Source: Hydrogenophaga sp.
GTDB lineage: Bacteria; Pseudomonadota; Gammaproteobacteria; Burkholderiales; Burkholderiaceae_C
DNA: 64,000 nucleotides
NCBI RefSeq assembly: GCF_030656115.1
Contig: NZ_JAUSOO010000123.1
Location: 29,392 to 93,391 of the forward strand
Direction: 5' to 3'
A program made the translations under genes and the position numbers. This document shows, piece by piece, positions 8,239 through 25,938 of this stretch. Numbering within the stretch: the first letter of the stretch is position 1; every line of letters begins with the position of its first letter. Under the pieces are notes generated by a model. It was not told where the DNA came from, did not search any database, and saw only the letters and a list, made by a program, of their open reading frames with translations.

Positions 8239-9781
8239 CCTGGCCGCTGCCACGGCCTTGGCCCGTGAACTGGCTGACAGCCTGCCCGAGCCTTGCCGCC
8301 CCGACTTTCTGCGCTTGACGCGCAGCCTGCTGCACGGTCCGCGCTTCCAGTGGTTGTTGGCCGAAGCGCCCGACGATGTGTTGCGGGAGCGGCTGCTGCT
8401 GGCGCTGGACCGTGTGTTGCGCCAAGCCGGGCTGCACAGCTCGCGCCTGCCGGTGGACCGCACCATTCCCGATGTGTCCGCCTTGGAGACGGCCTTGCAA
8501 CGCCATGCCAAAGGTTGCACCGTGGTGCATGTGCTGGCGCAGCGCGGCTGGTTTGATTCGGCGCATTGGGAAGCTTTTAATGTGCGGCGCGAACGGCTGG
8601 CGAGCAGTGCTCCCGCACGTTTGTTGTTCTGGCTGGATGCCGAAGCCATTGAAGCCGCCGCCAACGGCGCACCCGATTTGTGGGCCTGGCGCGCTGGGGT
8701 GTACAGCTTTCGGACGGAACAACCGCTGACCGTGTTGCCGCAGGGTGTGCGCAGCGTGTCACACACACCCTCCACCAATTCAGCTCCGCCCGATGTGCGA
8801 ACGCTTCAAGAGCGGCGCGAGCGGGTGGCCGAGTTGCAACAGTGGTTTAACGCATCACCACCGCCGGATGATGAAGCGCAAGTTGGCCCGGTGGATGAAC
8901 TGGGGCGCTTGCTGGCTTCGCTGGGTGACTACGACGCTGCTTTGCAGCACTGGCTGACGGTGGCGTTGCCGCTGCATCTGCGGCGCGGTGACGCATGGGC
9001 GCAGGCCGTCACCCGGGGTCAGATCGCCGACATTTTGCAAGCGCGCGGGCAGCTGGATGAAGTCTTGCGCATTCGCCAAGAAGAGCAATTACCTGTATTT
9101 AAGCGTCTGGGCGATGAGCGCTCAGTGGCCATCACCCGGGGTCAGATTGCCGACATACTGCAAGTTCGTGGACAACTGGATGAAGCCTTGCGCATCCGCC
9201 AAGAACAAGAATTACCTGTTTACGAGCGTCTGGGCGATGTGCATTCAGCCGCCATCACGCGGGGACTGATTGCCGACATTTGGAAAGCGTGGGGCCAGCT
9301 GGATGAAGCCTTGCGTATCCGCCAAGAATACGAATTGCCTGTTTACGAGCGTCTGGGCGATGTGCGCTCAGCGGCCATCACCCGTAGCCAGATCGCCGAC
9401 ATTTTGCAAGCGCGCGGCCAGTTGGATGAAGCTTTGCATATTCGCGAAGAAGTGCTGTTGCCCGTTTTCGAGCGTCTGGGCGATGTGCGCTCAGCAGCCA
9501 TTACCTGGGGGAAGATCGCCGATATTTTGCAAGCGCGCGGCCAACTGGATGAAGCCTTGCGCATCCGCCAAGAAAACGAGCTGCCCGTTTACGAGCGTCT
9601 GGGCGATGTGCGCGAAGCGGCGGTTACATGGGTGAAGATTGCATTTCAGCGGTTTGATGCCGGTGAGCACGAAGCCGCGCAAGCGCTGTTCAAAAATGCC
9701 TTGGCAGTGTTTGAGCGCTTGGGTTTGCCCGACGCCGAACGGCTGCGGCAAGTGCTGAAACAGCGCGGCATCACCCTGTGA
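8222..9781 (+). CDS. Protein with uncharacterised N-terminal domain and five 41-residue TPR-like repeats
   Basis: A protein of 519 residues starting at ATG 8222 inside the end of the ATPase gene. Residues about 1-185 form a globular domain containing VVHVLAQRGWFDSAHW and LLFWLDAEAIEAAA, ending in a PDLWAWRAGVYSF block. I recall this block from N-terminal regions of TPR proteins paired with ATPases, but I cannot name it. Residues about 262-470 hold five near-identical 41-residue repeats (core IADILQARGQLDEALRIRQE, then LPVYERLGDVRSAA) and a diverged sixth that closes the solenoid. The period exceeds the canonical 34-residue TPR and is closer to the 40-42-residue kinesin-light-chain type. Such a solenoid usually binds a peptide or protein, so a likely role is sensor or partner of the ATPase. 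No enzymatic motif is seen. Confidence 0.75.
   Translation: MPPAPDLAAATALARELADSLPEPCRPDFLRLTRSLLHGPRFQWLLAEAPDDVLRERLLLALDRVLRQAGLHSSRLPVDRTIPDVSALETALQRHAKGCTVVHVLAQRGWFDSAHWEAFNVRRERLASSAPARLLFWLDAEAIEAAANGAPDLWAWRAGVYSFRTEQPLTVLPQGVRSVSHTPSTNSAPPDVRTLQERRERVAELQQWFNASPPPDDEAQVGPVDELGRLLASLGDYDAALQHWLTVALPLHLRRGDAWAQAVTRGQIADILQARGQLDEVLRIRQEEQLPVFKRLGDERSVAITRGQIADILQVRGQLDEALRIRQEQELPVYERLGDVHSAAITRGLIADIWKAWGQLDEALRIRQEYELPVYERLGDVRSAAITRSQIADILQARGQLDEALHIREEVLLPVFERLGDVRSAAITWGKIADILQARGQLDEALRIRQENELPVYERLGDVREAAVTWVKIAFQRFDAGEHEAAQALFKNALAVFERLGLPDAERLRQVLKQRGITL
9011..9625 (+). repeat. Five direct repeats of 123 bp inside the TPR-like gene
   Basis: Equivalent points (acccgg and variants) fall at 9011, 9134, 9257, 9380, 9503 and 9626, an exact 123-base period. 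The copies are highly alike at the nucleotide level, including synonymous positions, which suggests recent expansion or ongoing gene conversion. The period preserves the reading frame. Confidence 0.92.
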
Positions 9782-9886
9782 TGCCGTGTTTTCACCCAAC
9801 CTAAGCCACTCCATCCACATCAAATCACCGAACAGGCATCCCTCTGCTGTGGCCGGGTCGTGTCGCTGGGCTCGGCAGCGTGCGCT

Positions 9887-12370
<2,484 letters not shown>

Positions 12371-12393
12371 GGGGTGTTCAGCAAGAGGGGTAT

Positions 12394-13848
12394 TCAGGAG
12401 GCGATGAGTTCGCGGTAGAGCGCGGCGTAGTGCCGCGCGGCCACGTCCCAGGAAAAGCGTTGGCGCATGCCGGCGCGCTGCACGCGCTGCCAGTGGCTGG
12501 GGTGCCGGTACAGGGCCATGGCGCGCTGCAGGGCGTGGGCAAATTCGCCCGCATCCATGTGGTTGAACACGATGCCGGTGGCCGTGTCGCTGGCCAGGGT
12601 GTCGGGCTGGGTGTCGGTCACCGAGTCGGCCAGGCCGCCCACGCGGCGCACCAGCGGCACGCTGCCGTAGGCCAGGGCGTAGAGCTGGGTCAGGCCGCAG
12701 GGCTCGAAGCGCGAGGGCACCAGGGTCACGTCGCTGCCGCCGAACACGCGGTGGGAAAACGCTTCGTCAAACCCAATGCGCACGGCCACACGCCCGGCGT
12801 GTTGCTGCGCTTTGGCCGCAAAGGCGGTTTCCAGGTGGGCGTCGCCGTTGCCCAGCACCAGCAGCTGGGCACCGCTGGCCACCAAGGCGTCCACCGCGTC
12901 GAGCACCAGGGGCAATCCCTTTTGCTCGGTCAGGCGGCTGACCACGGTAAAGAGCGGCGCGTCGGCGTGGGTGTGCAGCCCGGTTTCGATTTGCAGGGCG
13001 GCTTTGCAGCGGGTTTTGCCCAGCAGCTTGCCGAGGCCAAAGCGGTGGGGCAGGAGCGGGTCGGTGGCGGGGTTCCAGACCGTGTCGTCCACGCCGTTGA
13101 GGATGCCGCTCAGATCGCCCTGGCGGCGGCGCAGCAGGCCGTCGAGCCCGCAGCCGTGTTCGGGCGTCTGGATTTCACGGGCGTAGCTGGGGCTGACGGT
13201 GGTGAGGCGGTTGGCGTAGTGCAGACCGGCTTTCATGAACGAGACCTGGCCCCAGAATTCCAGGCCTTCCAGCTGGTAGAACGACCAGGGCAGGCCCAGC
13301 TCGGGGAAACGGGCCACGTCAAACAGGCCCTGGTAGGCCAGGTTGTGCACGGTGAACACGCTGGGCAGCAGCGGCTGGCCGCCGCCCGCGTGCACCAGGC
13401 AAGCGGGCACCAGGCCAGCGTGCCAGTCGTGTCCGTGCACCAGCTGGGGCTGCCAGGTGGCATCAGAGCCTTGCGCGAGTTGCACCGCGGCCCAGGCCAG
13501 CGCGGCAAAGCGGCGGTGGTTGTCGGCGTAGGGCTGTTTGTGCACGTCTTCGTAGGGGTTGCCGGGGCGGTCCAGCAGGCCCGGCGCGTCCAGCACATAG
13601 GCGTGCACCGCCGGCTTGCTGGGCAGCGTGCCTTGCAACAGGCGCAGCTCAGCGCCCCAGGGCGCGTGAAAGCGCCGCAGCTCGGTGGGCTGTTGCAGGC
13701 CCGCCAGCACGGCCGGAAAGCCCGGCAGCAGCACGCGCACATCGCAGCCGTGGGCGCGCAGCGCCGCAGGCAGGGCACCGGTGACATCGGCCAGGCCCCC
13801 GGTTTTGAGCAGGGGGTGGTACTCGGCGCTGACTTGCAGAATGTTCAT
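12394..13848 (-). CDS. glgA: Glycogen synthase, ADP-glucose type
   Basis: Transfers glucose from ADP-glucose to growing alpha-1,4-glucan chains (GT5 family). Start ATG 13848 is preferred because [22 protein letters not shown] is the conserved N-terminus with the ADP-glucose-binding KTGGL at residues 15-19; an ATG seven codons upstream is possible. The 484 residues are typical. The C-terminal GT-B domain has [15 protein letters not shown], with the catalytic-region Glu, and [10 protein letters not shown]. It lies 41 bases after glgC, the enzyme that makes its donor, and 23 bases before glgP. Confidence 0.97.
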   Translation of the reverse strand: MNILQVSAEYHPLLKTGGLADVTGALPAALRAHGCDVRVLLPGFPAVLAGLQQPTELRRFHAPWGAELRLLQGTLPSKPAVHAYVLDAPGLLDRPGNPYEDVHKQPYADNHRRFAALAWAAVQLAQGSDATWQPQLVHGHDWHAGLVPACLVHAGGGQPLLPSVFTVHNLAYQGLFDVARFPELGLPWSFYQLEGLEFWGQVSFMKAGLHYANRLTTVSPSYAREIQTPEHGCGLDGLLRRRQGDLSGILNGVDDTVWNPATDPLLPHRFGLGKLLGKTRCKAALQIETGLHTHADAPLFTVVSRLTEQKGLPLVLDAVDALVASGAQLLVLGNGDAHLETAFAAKAQQHAGRVAVRIGFDEAFSHRVFGGSDVTLVPSRFEPCGLTQLYALAYGSVPLVRRVGGLADSVTDTQPDTLASDTATGIVFNHMDAGEFAHALQRAMALYRHPSHWQRVQRAGMRQRFSWDVAARHYAALYRELIAS

Positions 13849-13889
13849 GGTGCGGGCGGTATGGGGCACAGGCTTGGGCGCTGGGGCTC

Positions 13890-15188
13890 TCAGACGGTGA
13901 GCTGGTTGAGCATGTTGCGGGTGACGAGCACCACGCCGCCGGGGCTGCGCTCGAAGCGCTGGGCATCCAGCGCCGCGTCTTCACCGATCACCAGCCCGTC
14001 GGGCAGCTTGCAGCCGCGGTCCACCACCACACGGTTCAGGCGGCAGTTTCGGCCCACCGTCACCTCGGGCAGCAGCACGGCCTGGTCCACCTGGCAGAAC
14101 GAGTGCACCCGCACGTTGGAGAACAGCACCGAGTTGCTCACAACCGAGCCCGAGACGATGCAGCCACCCGACACCATGGTGTTGATGGTGAGGCCGTGTT
14201 TGCCGTCGGCGTCCTGCACAAACTTGGCCGGGGGCAGCTGGCGCTGGCTGGTCCAGATGGGCCATTGGGTGTCGTAGATGTCGAGTTCGGGCGTGACCGA
14301 GGCGAGGTCGAGGTTGGCTTCCCAGAAGGCGTCGATGGTGCCCACGTCGCGCCAATACGGCTTGGCGTCGGGCGTGGACGACACGCAGGACATGGAGAAG
14401 GGGTGGGCCACGGCGCAGCCTTCGCGCACCACGCAAGGGATCACGTCTTTGCCAAAGTCGTGGCTGGAGGCGGGGTTGGCCAGGTCTTCTTTCAGCAGCC
14501 GGTACAGGTAGGCCGCGTTGAAGATGTAGATGCCCATGCTGGCCAGCGAGGTGGTGTCGCTGCCGGGCAGGGTGGGTGGGTTGTCGGGTTTTTCAACGAA
14601 GTCGGTGATGCGGCGCTCGGTGTCCACCGCCATCACGCCAAACGCGGAAGCCTCTTCGCGCGGCACCTCGATGCAGCCCACGGTGCAGCCCGCGCCCGAG
14701 GCCACGTGGTCTTGCAGCATGATGGAGTAGTCCATCTTGTAGACGTGGTCGCCCGCCAGCACCACCACGTAGTCGGGTTTGCTGGACTGGATGATGTCCA
14801 TGTTCTGGTAGATCGCGTCGGCCGTGCCGCGGTACCAGTGTTCATCGTCCATCCGCTGCTGGGCGGGCAGCAGGTCCACCATTTCGTTGAGTTCGGCGCG
14901 CAGAAAGCTCCAGCCGCGCTGCAGGTGGCGCAGCAGCGAGTGCGACTTGTATTGCGTGATCACGCCAATGCGGCGGATGCCGGAGTTCACGCAGTTGGAC
15001 AGTGCGAAATCGACGATGCGGAACTTGCCGCCGAAGTACACCGCCGGTTTGGCGCGTTTGTCGGTGAGCTGCTTCAGGCGCGAGCCGCGCCCGCCCGCGA
15101 GCACCAGGGCGATGGATCGGCGCACCAGCATGTGGGGCTGCATGTGGCGGTCGGTGTTCAGGGGGACGGGGTGGGGTGTTGTGCTCAT
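13890..15188 (-). CDS. glgC: Glucose-1-phosphate adenylyltransferase (ADP-glucose pyrophosphorylase)
   Basis: Makes ADP-glucose from glucose 1-phosphate and ATP, the committed and usually allosterically controlled step of glycogen synthesis. A protein of 432 residues. The nucleotide-binding loop [20 protein letters not shown] occupies residues 31-50, with the effector-linked segment [20 protein letters not shown] after it, and [13 protein letters not shown] is the catalytic Asp region. The glucose-1-P loop FVEKP and the substrate motif [15 protein letters not shown] are present. The C-terminal part is a left-handed beta-helix (repeated V-x-G/S hexapeptides such as [18 protein letters not shown]). 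It is placed between pgm and glgA, matching pathway order. Confidence 0.97.
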   Translation of the reverse strand: MSTTPHPVPLNTDRHMQPHMLVRRSIALVLAGGRGSRLKQLTDKRAKPAVYFGGKFRIVDFALSNCVNSGIRRIGVITQYKSHSLLRHLQRGWSFLRAELNEMVDLLPAQQRMDDEHWYRGTADAIYQNMDIIQSSKPDYVVVLAGDHVYKMDYSIMLQDHVASGAGCTVGCIEVPREEASAFGVMAVDTERRITDFVEKPDNPPTLPGSDTTSLASMGIYIFNAAYLYRLLKEDLANPASSHDFGKDVIPCVVREGCAVAHPFSMSCVSSTPDAKPYWRDVGTIDAFWEANLDLASVTPELDIYDTQWPIWTSQRQLPPAKFVQDADGKHGLTINTMVSGGCIVSGSVVSNSVLFSNVRVHSFCQVDQAVLLPEVTVGRNCRLNRVVVDRGCKLPDGLVIGEDAALDAQRFERSPGGVVLVTRNMLNQLTV

Positions 15189-15239
15189 GCGGTGGGTCTC
15201 CTGCTGGGGTGGTTGGGCTGGGGGTCTGCGCCCCTATTT

Positions 15240-18926
<3,687 letters not shown>

Positions 18927-18930
<4 letters not shown>

Positions 18931-21143
18931 GCGTGCAGGCGGCTCAGGGGCGGTTCAACGGGGGCGGGCGGCACCGGGGCCAGGATCACGCAGGCCAGCG
19001 GTGGCAGGTTCAGCACCAGCGACTGCGCGTGGCCGTGCGCGGGCTGGGCTTCGGTGTGGCCGGCGCCGCTGTGCTGGCCACTGCCGCCGTACACCGCCGC
19101 GTCGGTGTTGATGATTTCTTGCCACGCGCCCGCCAGCGGCACGCCCACGCGGTAACCCGGGCGCGGCACCGGGGTGAGGTTGCACACCACCGCCATTGGG
19201 CGGCCCTCGGTGTCAAAGCGCAGCCACGACAGCACCGACTGGCCCGCGTCGTCGTGCGCGATCCAGGCAAAACCCCCGGGCGCGGTGTCGAGTTGGTGCA
19301 GCGGCGTGTGGTGCTGGTAGACGCGGTTGAGGTCGCGCACCAGGCGCTGCATGCCGGCGTGGCGCGGGTCGTTCAGCAGCGCCCAGGGCAGTTGGGTGTC
19401 GGCCGACCATTCGGTGGGCTGGGCGAATTCGCAGCCCATGAACAGCAGCTTTTTGCCGGGGTAGGCCCACATGTAGCCGTAGAGCGTGCGCAGGCCGGCA
19501 AAGCGCTGCCAGTCGTCGCCGGGCATGCGCTGCAGCAGCGAGCCTTTGCCGTGCACCACCTCATCGTGCGAGAACGGCAGCATGAAGTTTTCACTGAACG
19601 CATAGACCAGGCCGAAGGTGAGTTCGTTGTGGTGGTGGCGCCGGTGGATCGGGTCGCGGGCAAAGTAGTGCAGGCTGTCGTGCATCCAGCCCATGTTCCA
19701 TTTGTAGTGAAAGCCCAGGCCGCCGCCTTGCAGGTCGGCGCTGGGTGGGCGGCTCACGCCGGGGAACGAGGTGGATTCTTCGGCCACCATCAGCGTGCCG
19801 TCGCGCTCCACGCCCACGGTGTGGTTCAGGCGGCGCAAAAAGTCGATGGCTTCCAGGTTTTCGCGGCCACCGTATTGGTTGGGCACCCACTGGCCCTCGG
19901 CGCGGCTGTAGTCGCGGTAGAGCATGGAGGCCACCGCGTCCACACGCAGGCCGTCAATCCCAAAGCGCTCTATCCAGTACAGCGCGTTGCCAATCAGGTA
20001 GTTGCGCACCTCGGGCCGACCGTAGTTGTAAATGAGGGTGTTCCAGTCTTGGTGGAAGCCCTCTTTGGGGTCGGCGTGTTCGTAGAGGTGGGTGCCGTCA
20101 AAGCGGGCCAGGCCGTGGCTGTCGGTGGGAAAGTGGGCGGGCACCCAGTCCAGCAACACGCCCACACCGGCGGCGTGCGCCGCGTCCACAAAATACTGAA
20201 AGTCTTCGGGCGTGCCAAAGCGCGCGGTGGGCGCGTACAGACCCACCGGCTGGTAACCCCAGGAGCCGTCAAACGGGTGTTCAGACACCGGCAGCAGCTC
20301 CAGGTGGGTAAAGCCCATGTCGCGCACATAGGGCACCAGGGTGTCGGCCAGCTCGCGGTAGTTCAGCCAGCGCCAGCCGTCTTGCTTGCGCCACGAACCC
20401 AGGTGCACCTCGTAGACGCTGATGGGCTGGTCAAAGCGGTTGGCGCGGGCGCGCGCGGGGGCCATGGGACGTGCCGGGGGCAGGGCCTGCACCACGCTGG
20501 CGGTCTCGGGCCGCAGCTGGCAGCGAAAGGCGTAGGGGTCGCTTTTGAGCAGGCGCTCACCGCTGGCGGTGACGATCTCGAACTTGTACAGCTCGCCCGC
20601 GCCCAGGCCGGGCGCAAAGGTTTCCCAGATGCCGCACTCGCGGCGCAGGCGCATGGGCAGGCGCCGCCCGTCCCATTGGTTGAAGCCACCCACCACCGAC
20701 ACGCGCACCGCGCTGGGGGCCCACACGGCAAAGCTGACACCGGCCACGCCGTCGAGCGTGCGCGGGTGCGCGCCCAGGCACTCAAAGGGCCGCTGGTGCG
20801 TGCCCTCGGAGAGCAGCCACACGTCCAACTCGCCCAGCACCAGGCCGAAGGCAAATGGGTCGTCCACCCGGCTGCTGTGGCCGCTGGCCCACTGCACCTC
20901 AAACCGGTGTGCAAACGGCGGCGTGTCGGCGGGCAGGGCCAGCGAAAACACGTCGCTGCCCTCTGCGCGTTGCAGCCTGCCGTGGTGCTGGTCGCTGTGG
21001 CGGTCCAGCAGGTCCACCTGCTGCGCGCCCGGCAAAAATGCATGCGCCCAGAGGGCGCTGGCGAAGCGGTGCAGGCCCAGCACGGCGTAGGGGTCTGGGT
21101 GCTGGCCGGACTGGATCGCTTGAACGTCTTGGGTTGTCAGCAT
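18927..21143 (-). CDS. glgB: 1,4-alpha-glucan branching enzyme
   Basis: Cuts alpha-1,4 chains and reattaches them through alpha-1,6 bonds. 738 residues with two beta-sandwich regions in front (an N1 segment with DPYAVLGLH, then a CBM48 with GVSFAVWAPSAVRVSVVGGFNQWDG split over about residues 130-160). The GH13 barrel shows VLLDWVPAHFPTD (I), GLRVDAVASMLY with the nucleophile Asp (II), LMVAEESTSFPG with the acid Glu (III) and FSHDEVVHGKGSL (IV). The WSYGYQPV-type block appears as SWGYQPVGLYAPTARFG. It sits 61 bases downstream of the transporter ATPase gene in the same direction. The gap has no clear terminator, so read-through from the agl genes is likely. Confidence 0.96.
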
Positions 21144-21204
21144 GACCGGAACTCCCGCCGAAAAACTGGGGTGAATGGGGCCGGAGGCTTGTGCGCTCCG
21201 GGGT

Positions 21205-22344
21205 TCAAACCGGCAAGGATACGGTACGCGTCAGCGCCTGGCCGCTGCTGTCGAACAGGTGCAGGTCGCACGCATCCACCTGCAAGCGGATGGTGGCGCC
21301 GATCTTGAGTGCGGTGGTGCCTTCGAGCTTGAGGGTGATGGTGGGCAGGCGCTCGTCCAGCCGCAGGTACAGCAGCGAGGCCTCGCCCAGCTTTTCAATG
21401 TGGTCCACCTGCGCGGGCAGGCTGTTGGGGCTGTTGTCATCGCTGGCCAGGCGCATGTGTTCGGGCCGCAGGCCCAGGCTCACCGGCTGTTGGGCCGTCA
21501 GGTGCTCGGCCTGCACCGCCACCTCAAACACCTGTCCCACCACGCTGATGTGCGCCATGCCCGGGCTGGCCGACAAAAAGGTGGCGGGCAGGATGTTCAT
21601 CTTGGGCGAGCCAATGAACTCGGCCACAAACAGGCTGTTGGGCCGGTGGTACAGGTCCATGGGGGTGCCAATCTGGGCGATGGATCCGTGGGTCTGCACC
21701 TCGGGGCCGGCGCGCAGCAGCACGATTTTGTCGGCCAGGGTCATGGCTTCCACCTGGTCGTGGGTCACATAAATCATGCTGGCGGTGCCAATCTCGCGGT
21801 GCAGCTTGGCAATCTCCAACCGGGTTTGCACGCGCAGGGCGGCATCCAGGTTGGACAGCGGCTCGTCAAACAAAAACACGCGTGGCTCTTTGACGATGGC
21901 GCGGCCAATGGCCACGCGCTGGCGCTGGCCGCCCGAGAGTTCTTTGGGCAGGCGGTCCAGCAGCGGGGTGAGCTGCAGGATGTCGGCGGCTTCGCGCACT
22001 TTTTTGTCAATCTCGGCGGCGTTGGAGCCAAACACCTTCAGGCCAAAGCCCATGTTGTCGCGCACCGTCATGTGTGGGTACAGGGCGTAACTTTGGAACA
22101 CCATGGCCACGCCCCGGCGTGCGGGCGGCAGGTCGTTGACGCGCTCGCCGCCAATGGACAGGTCGCCCGAGCTGATGTCTTCCAGCCCGGCCACCATGCG
22201 CAGCAAGGTGGACTTGCCGCAGCCCGAGGGGCCCACGAACACACAAAACTCACCTTTTTCAATGGTGAGGTTGGCGTTGTTGATGGTGAGCGGGGACTGC
22301 GGCGCATAGCGCTTGCAGACGTTTTTGAAATCGATCCGGGACAT
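21205..22344 (-). CDS. aglK: Alpha-glucoside ABC transporter ATPase (MalK/UgpC type)
   Basis: Energises the sugar importer encoded upstream in the operon. 379 residues. Walker A is GPSGCGKST, the signature is LSGGQRQRVAIGRA, Walker B is FLFDEPLSNLDAAL and the switch His is in YVTHDQVEAM. The roughly 130-residue C-terminal TOBE/regulatory domain (for example FIGSPKMNILPA and SLGLRPEHM) is that of MalK-like ATPases. The gene symbol rests on gene order (binding protein, two permeases, glucosidase, ATPase), which matches the rhizobial agl operon. In rhizobia that operon imports sucrose, maltose and trehalose; the substrate here is inferred. Confidence 0.9.
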   Translation of the reverse strand: MSRIDFKNVCKRYAPQSPLTINNANLTIEKGEFCVFVGPSGCGKSTLLRMVAGLEDISSGDLSIGGERVNDLPPARRGVAMVFQSYALYPHMTVRDNMGFGLKVFGSNAAEIDKKVREAADILQLTPLLDRLPKELSGGQRQRVAIGRAIVKEPRVFLFDEPLSNLDAALRVQTRLEIAKLHREIGTASMIYVTHDQVEAMTLADKIVLLRAGPEVQTHGSIAQIGTPMDLYHRPNSLFVAEFIGSPKMNILPATFLSASPGMAHISVVGQVFEVAVQAEHLTAQQPVSLGLRPEHMRLASDDNSPNSLPAQVDHIEKLGEASLLYLRLDERLPTITLKLEGTTALKIGATIRLQVDACDLHLFDSSGQALTRTVSLPV

Positions 22345-22371
22345 GGGTTTCTCCGTCGGGGGTGTGGGGGT

Positions 22372-24027
<1,656 letters not shown>

Positions 24028-24110
24028 GGTGTTGAGGTCTTGGGGGTTGGATTCAAAAGGGATACGCAGTATTCAGGCCAGCCCGCTCCTCGCGCGGGTT
24101 CACAAGGCGT

Positions 24111-24947
24111 TCAGCCCTTCACCGCGCCGGCCGTGAGGCCCGAGACGATCTTTTTCTGGAACGCCAGCACCAGGCCGAGCAGGGGCAGGGTCACCAGCAC
24201 CGAGGCGGCCATGATGTTGCCCCACGGAATGTCGTATTTGCTGGCGCCTGAAATGAGCGAGATGGACACCGGCACGGTGCGTTCGTTGTTGTCCAGCACA
24301 AAGGTGAGGGCGAACAGGAATTCGTTCCAGGCCGCAATGAAAGCCAGCAGGCCGGTGGACACCAGCGCGGGCCACAGCAGTGGCATGAACACATCTTTGA
24401 TGATGCGCCAGGGGCCGCAGCCGTCCATGATGGCGGCCTCTTCCAGCTCTTTGGGCAGTTGCTTCATGAAGGTGGTGAGCACCCACACGGTGAAGGGCAG
24501 GGTGAAGATCATGTAGGGCAGCACCAGGCCAATGGCCTTGTTGTACAGGCCCAGAAACCGGATCAGCTCAAACATGCCCGCCAGCACCGCCACCTGCGGA
24601 AACATCGACACGGCCAGCACCGCCGTGAGCAGCAGGCCCCGGCCTTTGAAGTTGATGCGGCCCAGCGCATACGACGCGGTGACCCCAATGAACAGCGAGA
24701 TCGACACCACCAGCACCGACACCATGACCGAGTTCAGAATATGGCGGCCAAAGGGTTGTTCGGCCAGGGTGAACAGCGACACATAGTTGCTGAACGACAC
24801 CGTGTTGGGCCACAGCGTCGATTCAAACAAGGCCGAGCCGGTTTTGAACGAGGTGGACACCGCGTAAATGAACGGGAACACCGAGATCACCACCACCACC
24901 GCGGCGGCCAGATAAAGCGCCACGCGCCAGTACCAAGCGGATTTCAT
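24111..24947 (-). CDS. aglG: Alpha-glucoside ABC transporter permease (MalG type)
   Basis: An inner-membrane subunit of the sugar importer. ATG 24947 gives 278 residues beginning MKSAWYWRVALYLAAAVVVV; its start shares one base with the stop of the upstream permease gene (tgatg arrangement). Six membrane spans are predicted by eye. The coupling-helix EAA loop reads ELEEAAIMDGCGPWRIIKDVFMPLL, the site where the permease contacts the ATPase. The C-terminus is short (KKIVSGLTAGAVKG), as is usual in MalG-type proteins. An 83-base gap follows before the glucosidase gene. Confidence 0.93.
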   Translation of the reverse strand: MKSAWYWRVALYLAAAVVVVISVFPFIYAVSTSFKTGSALFESTLWPNTVSFSNYVSLFTLAEQPFGRHILNSVMVSVLVVSISLFIGVTASYALGRINFKGRGLLLTAVLAVSMFPQVAVLAGMFELIRFLGLYNKAIGLVLPYMIFTLPFTVWVLTTFMKQLPKELEEAAIMDGCGPWRIIKDVFMPLLWPALVSTGLLAFIAAWNEFLFALTFVLDNNERTVPVSISLISGASKYDIPWGNIMAASVLVTLPLLGLVLAFQKKIVSGLTAGAVKG

Positions 24948-25855
24948 CAGTCTTCCCCTAACTTCATGCGGCTCAATTTGATGGCCGCCACGGTACACAA
25001 ACCAATGATCAGGAACAGCGCAGTGGAGGCGGCGGAGCCGTAGCCCATGTAGCCGTTGTCGATCATTTCGCGCCGCACAAAGCCCGACATGGAAATGGTG
25101 CTGTTGTTGTTCGAGGTCAGCACGTAGATCAGGTCAAACACGCGCAGCGCGTCGAGCAACCGGAAAATCACCGCCACCATCAGCGCGGGTTTGATCAGTG
25201 GCAGCGTCACCTTCCAGAACACGCGCAGCGGGTGCACGCCGTCCACCTCGGCGGCCTCGTAGCAGTCTTTGGGCAGGGTTTGCAGCGCGGCCAGAATCAG
25301 CAGCGCCATGAACGGTGTGGTCTTCCACACATCCACCGCCACCACGGTCCACATGGCGTATTCGGGCTGGGCGGTCCAGGCAATTTTGTCGGTGATGATG
25401 CTGGCGTCCACCAGCCACTGGTTGATGATGCCGAACTGGTCGTGCAGCATCCAGCCCCACATCTTGGCCGACACAATGGTGGGAATGGCCCAGGGCACCA
25501 GGACCGCGGTGCGCACAAAGGTGCGGCCTTTGAAGTCCTGGTTCAACAGCATCGCCACGCCCAGGCCCATCAGGGTTTCCAGCGTGACCGAGACGATGCT
25601 GAACTTGAGCGTGTTCAGAATCGATATGCCCCAGTCGCTGGCAAAAAAGCCGTCGGTGTTGTTCGGGTTGGCGAACAGCCCGTATTCGCCAAAATAATTT
25701 TCCAGGCCCACGAACTTCGTGGCCGAGAGGTCGTTGATGTTGGCGTCGGTGAAGCTGAACCAGATGGTGCGGCCCAGCGGCCACAGGGCCACCAGCGTCA
25801 GCACCAGCAGCATCGGGGCCATGAAGGTCCAGGCGGTGCGGGTCTTGTTGTTCAT
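24947..25855 (-). CDS. aglF: Alpha-glucoside ABC transporter permease (MalF type)
   Basis: Partner permease of the same importer, 302 residues. It opens with a short cytoplasmic tail (MNNKTRTAWTFMAP) and a first span rich in Leu/Val, and has about six spans in total. The EAA loop is DCYEAAEVDGVHPLRVFWKVTLPLIKP (first part DCYEAAEVDGVHPLR). The WKTTPFMALLILAALQTLP segment before it is shared with sugar permeases of the AglF/ThuF group. It lies 83 bases downstream of the binding-protein gene across a strong stem-loop, and its stop overlaps the next start, so stoichiometric expression with AglG is expected. Confidence 0.93.
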   Translation of the reverse strand: MNNKTRTAWTFMAPMLLVLTLVALWPLGRTIWFSFTDANINDLSATKFVGLENYFGEYGLFANPNNTDGFFASDWGISILNTLKFSIVSVTLETLMGLGVAMLLNQDFKGRTFVRTAVLVPWAIPTIVSAKMWGWMLHDQFGIINQWLVDASIITDKIAWTAQPEYAMWTVVAVDVWKTTPFMALLILAALQTLPKDCYEAAEVDGVHPLRVFWKVTLPLIKPALMVAVIFRLLDALRVFDLIYVLTSNNNSTISMSGFVRREMIDNGYMGYGSAASTALFLIIGLCTVAAIKLSRMKLGED

Positions 25856-25889
25856 GAGGAGGGGTTTGTTTCTGGTTCAGGCCGAAGGG

Positions 25890-25916
25890 GTGTCCAGGGC
25901 ACCAGGCCCCGGACAC
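25890..25916 (-). promoter_or_regulatory. Stable intergenic stem-loop between aglE and aglF
   Basis: In the transcript, an 11-bp stem forms between gtgtccggggc and gccctggacac (one G-U pair) with a five-base loop. No U-run follows, so it is not a classical terminator. Stems just after binding-protein genes commonly stabilise the upstream mRNA and cause the binding protein to be made in excess over the permeases. That role is inferred here. Confidence 0.6.
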
Positions 25917-25938
25917 GTGCGGTGCTCAACCGGTCAGA

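Noticed and set aside
24945..24998. GTG start for aglG at 24998
   Set aside because: It would place the start 50 bases inside aglF; the ATG at 24947 overlaps the aglF stop by one base and directly precedes the first membrane span.
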